Shown piece by piece: positions 25,765 to 34,098 of a stretch of DNA of 64,000 nt (positions are counted from its first letter, which is position 1; each line of letters opens with the position of its first letter). Below the pieces are notes generated by a model. The model did no database searches and had not been told where the DNA came from. It was given only the letters and a program-made list of their open reading frames with translations. The translations under genes and the position numbers were made by a program. The stretch is from assembly GCF_004363305.1 (NCBI RefSeq), contig NZ_SNZA01000004.1:372001-436000 (forward strand). Reading direction: 5' to 3'. This DNA is from Marinomonas communis (GTDB taxonomy: Bacteria > Pseudomonadota > Gammaproteobacteria > Pseudomonadales > Marinomonadaceae).

Positions 25765-26664
25765 TTATTTCAGAATTTGTTTAGTAGCCTTGCGGAAATG
25801 ATGCAGAAAAGTCAGTGCCCGTTTAGGTTGACTACCATAAGGGTACAGTAAATAAATTGGGAGTGGTGGCAATTCCCATTGCGGCAATACTTTTATTACT
25901 TCGCCAGGATGATGCTTCTCGCGCATTTCCACCATATAGTCCGGCAAGATGCCAACGCCTTCAGCACGAACGATGCTTTCTAGTTGCATAGCAATTTGAT
26001 CCGTCCACACATTGGACTTTGCAATTTTTATTACTCGGTCTCCATTATCAACATGAGCTAATATAATGTCTCCCTGAGGTTGGTAAAAGTGATGCATATT
26101 AACCCAGTCTAAATCCTCTAATTCATCAATGCTAATAGGGAATGAGTATCTAGACAAATACCGTTTTGAGGCATAGAGGCTACACGTTAAGCGACCTATC
26201 ATCTCTTCTTTAAAATGGCTCGCATGAGTTTCACCAAGCCAAATCGTGACATCACACTCTTTAGTTTCCTCAAATTGTGTCACTGACTTTAAGTTAATTT
26301 GCACATCGGGATATTGCTCGGAGAAAGCCAATAATTCCTTTGGAAACCAAGAGCGGACAAGGCCAGAAAAAATCCCCACATTCAGCTCGCCAGATACTAC
26401 TTCCTTTAGATAGTCCACTTGTTCTTGAGCCTTTTTAGCAGCTCCTAAAATAGTTTTAGCGTGCGGATAAAACGTAGTACCCGCTTCATTAACGTGCATT
26501 TTATTCGACTGACGCAATAGCAGAGGTTGCCCTACAGTTTCTTCTAGATGGGTAATACGGCGGCTTAACGTGGATTTAGAAACGCCCAAGGCCCTAGCCG
26601 CTTCCGTAAGATAGCCGCATTCTACTAACTTTACGAAGCTCACTAAATCATTCATATCGTACAT
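25765..26664 (-). CDS. LysR-family regulator (paralogue of the one at 46793)
   Basis: A 299-residue LTTR with N-terminal winged helix (about 4-62: VKLVECGYLTEAARALGVSKSTLSRRITHLEE) and a C-terminal effector domain (about 88-290). It is transcribed away from the adjacent metallohydrolase gene, the classic layout for a LysR regulator and its target, with inverted repeats in the 113-bp gap. It is clearly a paralogue of the LysR gene at 46793-47692: equal length, the same MYD-NDL start, SKSTLSRRI helix, and the C-terminal GVGILPDYMV / GIGILPEDMV and LPLYLLY-like blocks. Both neighbour a TonB-dependent receptor of one subfamily. Confidence 0.9.
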   Translation of the reverse strand: MYDMNDLVSFVKLVECGYLTEAARALGVSKSTLSRRITHLEETVGQPLLLRQSNKMHVNEAGTTFYPHAKTILGAAKKAQEQVDYLKEVVSGELNVGIFSGLVRSWFPKELLAFSEQYPDVQINLKSVTQFEETKECDVTIWLGETHASHFKEEMIGRLTCSLYASKRYLSRYSFPISIDELEDLDWVNMHHFYQPQGDIILAHVDNGDRVIKIAKSNVWTDQIAMQLESIVRAEGVGILPDYMVEMREKHHPGEVIKVLPQWELPPLPIYLLYPYGSQPKRALTFLHHFRKATKQILK

Positions 26665-26696
26665 ATGCTACGCCTTTGTTGTTCCAATGAAGCATT

Positions 26697-26741
26697 AGGA
26701 ACGCATCGTTCCTACATTCTCAACCAAGCTTATGTGAGAAT
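26697..26741. promoter_or_regulatory. Two inverted repeats between divergent lysR and metallohydrolase genes
   Basis: AGGAACG-CAT-CGTTCCT (26697-26713) is a perfect 7-3-7 palindrome. ATTCTCA (26716-26722) is matched by TGAGAAT (26735-26741). They are likely binding sites for the divergent LysR protein, with the second pair perhaps overlapping the promoter. No convincing Fur box was seen in this gap. Confidence 0.55.
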
Positions 26742-26777
26742 TGAAATAATAACCAATCTTACTAACATGGAGATTTA

Positions 26778-27836
26778 ATGAGCACTTTCCCTCACAAAAT
26801 ACCACGTAAGCTAGTACTTGCAGCCACCCTAACATCTAGTTGCATAACTGCTTTTGCTAATTCAATACAAGAGCCAAGTATAACACCTGAAGTACTAGCT
26901 GAGTCTGGGTTAAAAGCAGCTATAAACTATCCCGGGTTGGCTTTCCTTTGTTCCTTAGAACAACCACTAAAACAAGCAGGTTCACGTTCAAAGACAAGCT
27001 CAAAACGTACTCTAACTGATGAAGAACGCATAGACCGTGCCGCTCGCTCCTACGTAAAACCGACACAGGTGTTTGATAATTTATATTTTGTCGGCAATCG
27101 TAGTGTTGCTAGTTGGATCCTTGAGACCTCCGAAGGGCTCATTCTTATCGATGCGATGAACTCTAACAATCAGGCGGAAAACATCATCGTAAAAGGCATG
27201 CACGAGCTTGGTCTAGATCCTGAGAACATTCGTTACCTAGTCATTACCCACGCCCATGGTGACCACTATGGTGGTCAAGAATATTTAGTTTCCAAATTTG
27301 CGCCCAAAGTCGTCATGAGTGATCGTGATTGGAGTGAGCTGGAAAAGCCAGTCCAAGAAATCAATAACCCGAAATGGGGTAAAGCGCCAAGCCGCGATGT
27401 CACAGTCAATGATGGCGATCATATTACACTAGGAGATACCACTCTCGAGCTCTACGTCACTCCAGGTCATACCCTTGGTACTTTATCTATGATCATGCCT
27501 CTGCGAGATGGTGACGACACACATTATGGCGCGTTATGGGGAGGAACTGGCTTAAACTTCGGGCCACAGGTTGAGAGAATCAAGCTTTATGCAAACTCAG
27601 CTGAACGACTACGAGCCCTCGGGGAAGAAAAGGGAGTCGATGTATTCTTATCCAACCACCCAACTCGTGATAACAGCATTGAACGTATTCATGCGCTTAC
27701 TGAACGTAAAATAGGTACTAAGCATCCATTTGTTGATGACAACGCATTGTCTGCCTTTGAGCTACTTCGAGACTGCTCAATGGCGCAGGCAATCAAAGTC
27801 GAACATTACCAACAACGTCTAAAAGATAACTCATAA
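26778..27836 (+). CDS. Exported metallo-beta-lactamase-fold hydrolase with B3-like zinc ligands
   Basis: A 352-residue exported metallohydrolase. An N-terminal signal peptide ends near AFA-NS (residue 28). The fold shows THAHGDHYGG (His158, His160, Asp162, His163), TPGHT (His231) and SNHP (His294), the six ligands of a two-zinc site laid out as in subclass B3 beta-lactamases. An extra N-terminal region (about 30-95) precedes the core, ahead of NLYFVGNRSVASWILETSEGLILIDA. Whether it cleaves beta-lactams, lactones or another ester cannot be told. The gene is 19 bases upstream of a TonB-dependent receptor gene and divergent from a LysR gene, so a role in handling the receptor's ligand is a reasonable inference. 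Confidence 0.87.
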   Translation: MSTFPHKIPRKLVLAATLTSSCITAFANSIQEPSITPEVLAESGLKAAINYPGLAFLCSLEQPLKQAGSRSKTSSKRTLTDEERIDRAARSYVKPTQVFDNLYFVGNRSVASWILETSEGLILIDAMNSNNQAENIIVKGMHELGLDPENIRYLVITHAHGDHYGGQEYLVSKFAPKVVMSDRDWSELEKPVQEINNPKWGKAPSRDVTVNDGDHITLGDTTLELYVTPGHTLGTLSMIMPLRDGDDTHYGALWGGTGLNFGPQVERIKLYANSAERLRALGEEKGVDVFLSNHPTRDNSIERIHALTERKIGTKHPFVDDNALSAFELLRDCSMAQAIKVEHYQQRLKDNS

Positions 27837-27855
27837 TCTATTTATTGGTGTGAAC

Positions 27856-29772
27856 ATGACTCAGCAAAAAAGTGCTCTTTCTATTGCAATATCATTCGCT
27901 TTAACAAGCCTGACAGGCTTTGCTCATGCAGAAACCATAGCCATGGAGGAAATGGTGGTTTCAGCCTCAGGCTATGATCAAACAACAGTCGACGCCCCTG
28001 CCAGTATCACCGTAATTGATGCCCAACAAATCTCCCAAGGAGCTTATAAAGACGTTGTTGATGTTCTTGCCCATGTACCTGGTGTCTTCGCCACAGGAGG
28101 AGCATCAGGCAAAGACATCAGCATACGCGGTATGCCAAGTAAGTATACTTTGTTATTAGTCGATGGGCGCCCCCAATCCTCACGAGAATCTCAGCCAAAT
28201 GGCGGTGGCGGACTGGATCAAGAATGGCTTCCCCCTCTACAGTCCATTGAGCAAATCGAAGTGATTCGTGGGCCGATGTCAACCCTGTATGGATCAAATG
28301 CGATGGGTGGCGTGGTAAATATTATTACCAAAAAGGTCAACGACAACTGGCAAGGCAGCCTACGCACTCAAGTGAGCATCCCTGAAGACAGCCAATATGG
28401 TAAGGCGCGACAAGGAGAGCTCTACCTTTCAGGTCCTGTTATTCAAGATAAGCTAAATTTAACTTTTGGAGCACGTTACCTCGAACAAGATGAGGACGAC
28501 GTTGCTCGCGGCACACCAGAGAAAGCACTGCAAAATTACCATGCCAAGGTAAACTATTTGCTTAGTAACAATCACGATTTTGAGTTAGCGATGATACATA
28601 GTGAGCAAACTCGGACCTCTCGTGTTGGTCACTCTGCTGCTGGCAGTGCTCGAAGTGACAGTGAAACCGATAATGATAAAACATCATTCTCAATCACTCA
28701 CCATGGCCAATGGGAAGAAGTGGAAGACACGACCTACCTGCAGCACGAAACAACGCGAAATAATGGGCGCGATATCGAGATTACGAATACCGTTTTTGAT
28801 AGCCGTTGGGTACTACCAAGTGATGAACACATTACCACATTAGGAGTAGGTGCAAGTCATGCATCACTGATAGATAATGATACGAATGACACCTCAGACC
28901 TGAACTCTCTCAGCAATGATCAATACTCGGTATATGCAGAGGATGAGTGGTTCCTTGCTGATAGCGTAACGCTTACAACGGGTGCGCGCTTGGATAAGAA
29001 TGAGCATTATGATGCCGAAGTCAGCCCTCGTGTCTTTGCTAACTGGTATCTCGATCCTCAATGGGTCATTAAAGCAGGCATTGCAACCGGCTACCGAGCG
29101 CCGGAACTTCGTCAAATGACGCCTGAATGGGGACAAGAAAGTCGTGGCGGTGATATTTACGGCAATAGTGATTTACAAGCTGAGACTTCTTTAAGTAAAG
29201 AAATAGGCGTTACATACCAAAATGCCGATTTCACCGCCACCGCAACACTCTTTGACAACCGCTTTGATGATAAAATCATCACCACGGACTGCCCAAGTAG
29301 CTTATGTTCAGATGAGGATGCACGTTACTACACCAATGTTGATAAAGCCAAGACTCAGGGTTTCGAACTCAGCGCCAAAAATCGACTAACGAACACACTA
29401 GAAGCGCGTTTAACATACACCTATACAAAATCTGAACAGTTATCTGGGGATAATAAAGGGAAACCTTTGACGCAAATGCCCCTTCATCTATTTGCTGCTT
29501 CCTTGGATTGGCAAGTAAATGATCAACTTAAAAGTTGGGTGACTTATGAATTTCGCGGGAAAGAATCTCAAGACACTGGCTTATCTTCCAACACGGAAAC
29601 GCAAGCACCTTCATATTCAATGATTGATCTTGGTTTACAATACCATCTATCTGAGCACTTTATCCTGCAAGCAGGTATAGATAACGCCACAGATGAAACG
29701 TTCAGCTTCGACGAATATGGCTTTGTTGATGCAAGCAGAACCTATTGGGGATCAGCTGAATACCGCTTCTAG
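27856..29772 (+). CDS. TonB-dependent outer-membrane receptor (copy 1, metallohydrolase-linked)
   Basis: The 638-residue receptor has a signal peptide (cut near AHA-E), a TonB-box-like EEMVVSASG, plug domain (PASITVIDAQQISQGAYKDVVDVLAHVPGV, SIRGMPSKYTLLLVDGRPQSS, IEQIEVIRGPMSTLYGSNAMGGVVNIITKK) and a 22-strand barrel ending in YWGSAEYRF with terminal phenylalanine. It resembles FepA/CirA-type siderophore receptors and is a paralogue of the receptor at 47839. It follows the metallohydrolase gene at 19 bases, so the two are probably one operon. A GTG six bases upstream (27850) is an alternative start. No Fur box is seen upstream of the pair. Confidence 0.9.
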   Translation: MTQQKSALSIAISFALTSLTGFAHAETIAMEEMVVSASGYDQTTVDAPASITVIDAQQISQGAYKDVVDVLAHVPGVFATGGASGKDISIRGMPSKYTLLLVDGRPQSSRESQPNGGGGLDQEWLPPLQSIEQIEVIRGPMSTLYGSNAMGGVVNIITKKVNDNWQGSLRTQVSIPEDSQYGKARQGELYLSGPVIQDKLNLTFGARYLEQDEDDVARGTPEKALQNYHAKVNYLLSNNHDFELAMIHSEQTRTSRVGHSAAGSARSDSETDNDKTSFSITHHGQWEEVEDTTYLQHETTRNNGRDIEITNTVFDSRWVLPSDEHITTLGVGASHASLIDNDTNDTSDLNSLSNDQYSVYAEDEWFLADSVTLTTGARLDKNEHYDAEVSPRVFANWYLDPQWVIKAGIATGYRAPELRQMTPEWGQESRGGDIYGNSDLQAETSLSKEIGVTYQNADFTATATLFDNRFDDKIITTDCPSSLCSDEDARYYTNVDKAKTQGFELSAKNRLTNTLEARLTYTYTKSEQLSGDNKGKPLTQMPLHLFAASLDWQVNDQLKSWVTYEFRGKESQDTGLSSNTETQAPSYSMIDLGLQYHLSEHFILQAGIDNATDETFSFDEYGFVDASRTYWGSAEYRF

Positions 29773-29773
29773 T

Positions 29774-29803
29774 CAAAAAAAAGCCAGCCCGAGAGGGCTG
29801 GCT
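29774..29803 (-). terminator. Terminator of the tct operon
   Basis: AGCCAGCCC pairs with GGGCTGGCT over a GAGA loop. The minus strand has a T8 run after the stem, so it ends transcription coming from tctAB. The convergent receptor gene stops at 29772. Confidence 0.88.
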
Positions 29804-29834
29804 ACTGACAAGTCTGGGGGTAGAAAAAGACTTG

Positions 29835-31784
29835 TTAAATCATGTTAGCAATCGTTAATACATAACCATCAAGCAAGCCTTCTGGATAGTCCACACTCAT
29901 CACTCTTCCCATCACCAGTAGGAACACTAATAAACCAAATGCGATAGCAGACGATTTAAATATGCCTCCCTTAGCAAAGAAGTATATAAACAGCAAAGTG
30001 AATAAAAATGTCGTTACGAGGAAGCCTACTTCAAAGTACAAGAAAGACATTATGAAAAAGCCTAGGATATAGATGATGCCTTGGCGTATTTCAGACGTCT
30101 CAACTAAACCACGATTTTTGATATGTTGAGCGATCACCATCACGGAAGATACCCCAAGAATCGTAATTGCAATCAGCGGGAACGCTTTTGTCAGCAACTG
30201 CTCATCAAAAACTTTATAGCCAAACACGATTGCAACGACTAAGAAGAAACCTGCAATCCAAATATCTGCAGAAAAATTAGTCGAAGGGGCTTCATCTAGG
30301 CCTCTATCTAACTGACGCTTTTTGGCAACCCACTTACGGAAAAGTGGTGGCACTAATAAACCGCATGCAATTAAAGCAGCGATAATAAGTACACCTGGAC
30401 GTGTAAACCAGCTATCGCCGTAAAATTGAATGCTTTGGAAGAAATAGTTCTCCGCACCAGCAGACAACACGAAGCCGATTAAGAAAGCTGGTCGTGGCCA
30501 GTTCGCACTCTTCATCATCACACCAATCAGCGCAATACCGCCAAGTGCAACAAAGTCACCCAAACTTCTCGTCGCTTGATACGCAGCAAACAGAATCAAC
30601 GTAAGGATAACCGGCGCTAAAACCGAAAACTTAATGTACGTTAGCAAGGATATAGGACGAGTTAAGAAAATACATAACGCTGCGCCTAGAATATTTGCAA
30701 GCGCAAGAGACCAAATAATGGTGTAAGTCAGGTCTAGGTGTGTCGTCACCATGGTAACGCCAGGCTGGATCCCAAGTAACAACATGCCACCTAAAAAGAC
30801 CGCTGCAGCGCCAGACCCAGGAACACCGAACAGAATAGTTGGCACCATACTGCCGCATGAACATGCATTATTTGCTGACTCTGGAGCAATGACGCCTTTG
30901 ATCTCACCTTTACCAAACTGGCTTTTATCTTTACTCGCTCCCATGGCAAAACTGTAAGTCATCCAATCGACCACAGAACCACCTAAACCTGGAATTGCAC
31001 CGACAAGACTACCAAAAACAGAAGAGCGCCCAACTAATGGCAGGTTCTTAAGCACATCTTTTAAACCTTGGCCTAAACCATGACCTAGCTGGTTACCTTC
31101 CGAAGCAATGGCTTTATTTCGGATCAATAAGGAAATAATTTCGGGTAAAGCAAAAATCCCCAAGCCTACAATAATCAATGGAATACCGTCATAAAGGTAA
31201 TCGACATCAAATGTGAAACGAAAATCTCCTGTTGCAGGTGCACCACCGATGGTACCGACTAAAAGCCCCATACCGCATGCTGCTAACCCCTTGAATACAC
31301 TCCCTCCAGAAAGCGAAGCCACAACACTTAAACCTAATAAGGTAAGCATAAAAAGCTCAGCAGAAGAGAACGCCAACACGACAGGTCGTGCCACTAAGAT
31401 AAACAGACTTAAGATGATGGCTCCAACAACACCACCGATCATAGAAGACAAAAAAGCGGCAGACAGCGCACGTGCTGCCTGTCCTTTTTTTGCTAATGGA
31501 AAACCATCCATCACCGTTGCCTGAGAAGAACTCGATCCCGGAATACCCATTAATACAGAGGTAAACGTATCGCCGGTCGGCACCACCGCAACAAGTCCCA
31601 TCAGCATCCCTAAACCAACGGAAGCGTCCATGCCGTAAATAAATGGCAAGAGTAACGACATCCCTGCAATTCCGCCTAGCCCTGGAATAATTCCTACAAC
31701 CAAGCCAATGACAACGCCAAGCATCAGATAAGAGAGATGCATAACAGACATCACCTGATCTAGGGCACTGAGTAATACAGACAT
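29835..31784 (-). CDS. tctA: Tripartite tricarboxylate transporter permease, TctA-TctB fusion
   Basis: The 649-residue membrane protein joins the large permease TctA (about residues 1-500) to the small subunit TctB (about 505-645). TctA blocks: GLVVGIIPGLGGIAGMSLLLP, MGIPGSSSSQATVMDGFPLAKKG, GAIPGLGGSVVDWMTYSFA and GEIKGVIAPESANNACSCGSMVPTILFGVPGSG. The C-terminal part has four hydrophobic helices in the TctB pattern (DIWIAGFFLVVAIVFGYKVF...ALLVFLLVMGRVM). TctA alone is about 500 residues and TctB is usually a separate gene. The transporter uses an ion gradient with the binding protein TctC encoded 33 bases upstream in the same operon. The substrate is probably a tricarboxylate or related acid. 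Confidence 0.92.
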   Translation of the reverse strand: MSVLLSALDQVMSVMHLSYLMLGVVIGLVVGIIPGLGGIAGMSLLLPFIYGMDASVGLGMLMGLVAVVPTGDTFTSVLMGIPGSSSSQATVMDGFPLAKKGQAARALSAAFLSSMIGGVVGAIILSLFILVARPVVLAFSSAELFMLTLLGLSVVASLSGGSVFKGLAACGMGLLVGTIGGAPATGDFRFTFDVDYLYDGIPLIIVGLGIFALPEIISLLIRNKAIASEGNQLGHGLGQGLKDVLKNLPLVGRSSVFGSLVGAIPGLGGSVVDWMTYSFAMGASKDKSQFGKGEIKGVIAPESANNACSCGSMVPTILFGVPGSGAAAVFLGGMLLLGIQPGVTMVTTHLDLTYTIIWSLALANILGAALCIFLTRPISLLTYIKFSVLAPVILTLILFAAYQATRSLGDFVALGGIALIGVMMKSANWPRPAFLIGFVLSAGAENYFFQSIQFYGDSWFTRPGVLIIAALIACGLLVPPLFRKWVAKKRQLDRGLDEAPSTNFSADIWIAGFFLVVAIVFGYKVFDEQLLTKAFPLIAITILGVSSVMVIAQHIKNRGLVETSEIRQGIIYILGFFIMSFLYFEVGFLVTTFLFTLLFIYFFAKGGIFKSSAIAFGLLVFLLVMGRVMSVDYPEGLLDGYVLTIANMI

Positions 31785-31817
31785 AATAACTCCAACAAAT
31801 ACTAACGACTGGCCAAA

Positions 31818-32888
31818 TTACAGCTTATAGTTGAATTCCGACTTCAACCAATCTTTGATCCAAGTGTACATTTCTGGAGAAATATTCACGGCATCACTTA
31901 GGTATTGAGCGATATCTAAACCAACAGCGTTTTGGTATGGTCCAATCTGAACTGCCGCTTCTTTCTGGAAGTTTCCATCGGCAATCATTTTTCGAACAGC
32001 GTCGTTGTATGAAGCAATGACATCACTTGGCGCATCTGAAGGTACAAAAATCACCTTTTGGAAAGCAAAGCCTGCTGCTAAGAATTTACGATACACATCG
32101 TATTGCATACCACTTGGCTTTTTACCATGAACCGTTTCATACGCTTCTTCGAAAGTTGGGACATCTGGAAATGCAGGGTCTCGAACAATATTTCCAGCGC
32201 CGTTCATCACCCCGACACTGAACATGGGAATAGCTTTGCCTGCATCCACTAAGCTTTGCACCGAACTCATATAAGCCGATGAGGTTTGAAAGTCGATGGT
32301 CGCTTCGCCACGCTCAAACGCTAGGCGTCCAGCGCCACGGCTTTTCATACCAAAAACAGGTTTAACATCCGCACCAAGGAGATCCAGAGCAATGAGAATT
32401 GGCAACTCAAGTTGAGTAGGTCCCTGTGAAGCAAATTTTAGCTCTTGATCCAACAACTCTGAAACTTCTGCACTACTCTCAATTCCTAGGTCAGGCTGAA
32501 CATAGACCACACCGCCGGTTGGGCTCGCTAGAATAGGCGTCCACTCATCTAGTTTAAAGCGAACACGCTTGTCCCCTAACATGTAAGGGAACAATGTGGA
32601 CGCTGACGTTCCGATGATATTAGAGCCGTCATCTTTGGCACGCTTATAAAACAAGTTTGTGCCTGTGATTGAACCACCACCTGGTTGGTTTTTGATGACG
32701 ATCGTTGGATTACCATCAATATGAGCAGTCAAGTTCGGTGCCATAAAACGGCCCCAAACATCGGTACCACCACCAACTCCAAATGGAATAGTAAAATCAA
32801 CGGTGTCCGGTACAACATTATCCGCAACCGCTGTTGTAACAGTAAGCGCAGCAATAGCACTTAGTGCAAAGTGTTTTAGCTTTTTCAT
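31818..32888 (-). CDS. tctC: Tripartite tricarboxylate transporter substrate-binding protein
   Basis: A 356-residue periplasmic binding protein with a signal peptide (cut near TAVA-D). TctC/BugD-like features: VDFTIPFGVGGGTDVWGRFMAPNL, GNPTIVIKNQPGGGSITGTN (the P-loop-like GGG hairpin of the family) and NIIGTSASTLFPYML. It is somewhat longer than the usual 320 residues. It presents substrate to the fused TctA-TctB permease. Order on the minus strand is galD-like, tctC, tctAB, with 34- and 33-base gaps, so they are one operon. Confidence 0.92.
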   Translation of the reverse strand: MKKLKHFALSAIAALTVTTAVADNVVPDTVDFTIPFGVGGGTDVWGRFMAPNLTAHIDGNPTIVIKNQPGGGSITGTNLFYKRAKDDGSNIIGTSASTLFPYMLGDKRVRFKLDEWTPILASPTGGVVYVQPDLGIESSAEVSELLDQELKFASQGPTQLELPILIALDLLGADVKPVFGMKSRGAGRLAFERGEATIDFQTSSAYMSSVQSLVDAGKAIPMFSVGVMNGAGNIVRDPAFPDVPTFEEAYETVHGKKPSGMQYDVYRKFLAAGFAFQKVIFVPSDAPSDVIASYNDAVRKMIADGNFQKEAAVQIGPYQNAVGLDIAQYLSDAVNISPEMYTWIKDWLKSEFNYKL

Positions 32889-32922
32889 AATTGAATACCT
32901 TTTATTTTTATATTGAATTAGC

Positions 32923-33978
32923 CTAATTGATATACACTAGACCGGAAAATATTGGCTTCGCTGTGCGAACCAATGAAACAGATTGAACTTGCCCATCCAG
33001 CCAGTTCGCCGTTAAATCTATGTACCCTGTAGGATGCTCTAACTTAAATTCGCTGGTTCCTAATGCACAATTGACCACTTCTTGAGCTACAGTTCCCTGG
33101 ATACACAAAGCATTAACGATTGCGATACTGCCCGTCACGGCTAAAGCTTTATGGCAGCGATCAGGAACAAAGTAGCGGGCACAAATAATGCCTTCTTCTT
33201 TAGGAACGGATACTAATATGGGTTTTGGGATGACCATATTAGATACATCTCCCATTCCCATTAACAAACCTGCTTTTCGACGTAGTTCCTCTAGACGCTG
33301 CATAAAAATTTCATCAGCGTCTAGTTCACTTGGTGTTTCATGGCCTGTTTTACCAAGGCTATCCCCATGAATAATCATTACGGGGGTTGCCGCATCAATA
33401 CACGTTACGGAGACGCCATCGATCACATCTTTTACATTACCCGTAGGAAAGAGTTTACCGGTCTTTGCCCCAGCCACATCTAGGAAGGTTAGCTCAATTG
33501 GAGAACCAGCTGAGTTCGTGCCGCTGATGGTGACATCACCTTGGTACTGAACTCGCTTACCCGGCGTATGTACTGTTGAGTGGATAACTTTATTCGTATT
33601 TAGGTTTTTAATTCTGACTGTTGTTTTACCATCTTGGGCATAGACAAGCCCCGACTCAATGGCAAAAGGAGCTACACCTGCCAACATGTTGCCGCAATTA
33701 GGTGAGAAATCGACGCTCTTTTTAGTAGTACCAACCTGGGCAAACAGGTATTCAACATCTGCGTCTTGGCTTCGGGAAGGGCCAACCAATGCAACTTTAC
33801 TTGTTAAACTGTTACCACCACCTAAACCATCAATTTGAAGCTCATGGCCAGCGCCCATAATTTTCATCAACAATTCAGCCAATTGATCACGGTCATCAGG
33901 CATATCTGTCAAACGAAGATATGGACCTTTTGAGGTGCCGCCTCGCATCAACATACAGGGGATTGTTTGTTCAGCCAT
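32923..33978 (-). CDS. PrpF/GalD-family isomerase (4-oxalomesaconate tautomerase-like)
   Basis: A 351-residue DUF453/PrpF-family protein of the diaminopimelate-epimerase fold. TIPCMLMRGGTSKGPYLRL, QIDGLGGGNSLTSKVALVGPS, SPNCGNMLAGVAPFAIE (catalytic Cys) and AVTGSIAIVNA match the family. GalD of Pseudomonas putida (4-oxalomesaconate tautomerase, gallate pathway, 361 residues) is the nearest recognised member; other members isomerise methyl-aconitate. As the first gene of a tctC-tctAB operon it probably acts on the imported acid. ATG 33978 is preferred over 34047 because the family starts there with M-x-x-x-x-IPCMLMRGGTSKG. The ribosome site is weak. The exact substrate is unknown. Confidence 0.85.
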   Translation of the reverse strand: MAEQTIPCMLMRGGTSKGPYLRLTDMPDDRDQLAELLMKIMGAGHELQIDGLGGGNSLTSKVALVGPSRSQDADVEYLFAQVGTTKKSVDFSPNCGNMLAGVAPFAIESGLVYAQDGKTTVRIKNLNTNKVIHSTVHTPGKRVQYQGDVTISGTNSAGSPIELTFLDVAGAKTGKLFPTGNVKDVIDGVSVTCIDAATPVMIIHGDSLGKTGHETPSELDADEIFMQRLEELRRKAGLLMGMGDVSNMVIPKPILVSVPKEEGIICARYFVPDRCHKALAVTGSIAIVNALCIQGTVAQEVVNCALGTSEFKLEHPTGYIDLTANWLDGQVQSVSLVRTAKPIFSGLVYIN

Positions 33979-34062
33979 CACAGAAATTCCAGCAATTATT
34001 CTTGTGACGCTAAGAATTACACGTCGCATAAGATGCATCAAATGCAAATATAGAGCATAATC

Positions 34063-34079
34063 AATGCAAGAAACGCATT
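34063..34079. promoter_or_regulatory. LysR box in the galD-like/lysR intergenic region
   Basis: AATGC-N7-GCATT is a perfect dyad containing T-N11-A (TGC-AAGAAAC-GCA), the LTTR consensus. It lies 20 bases before the lysR start at 34099. Related half-sites ATGCAT and AATGC occur at 34033-34045. Confidence 0.65.
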
Positions 34080-34098
34080 AATAAGAGTCTACCTTCTC

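Noticed and set aside
26665-26777. Fur box before the metallohydrolase gene
   Set aside because: Only one half (TGAGAAT) resembles the consensus; the other half matches at about three of seven positions.
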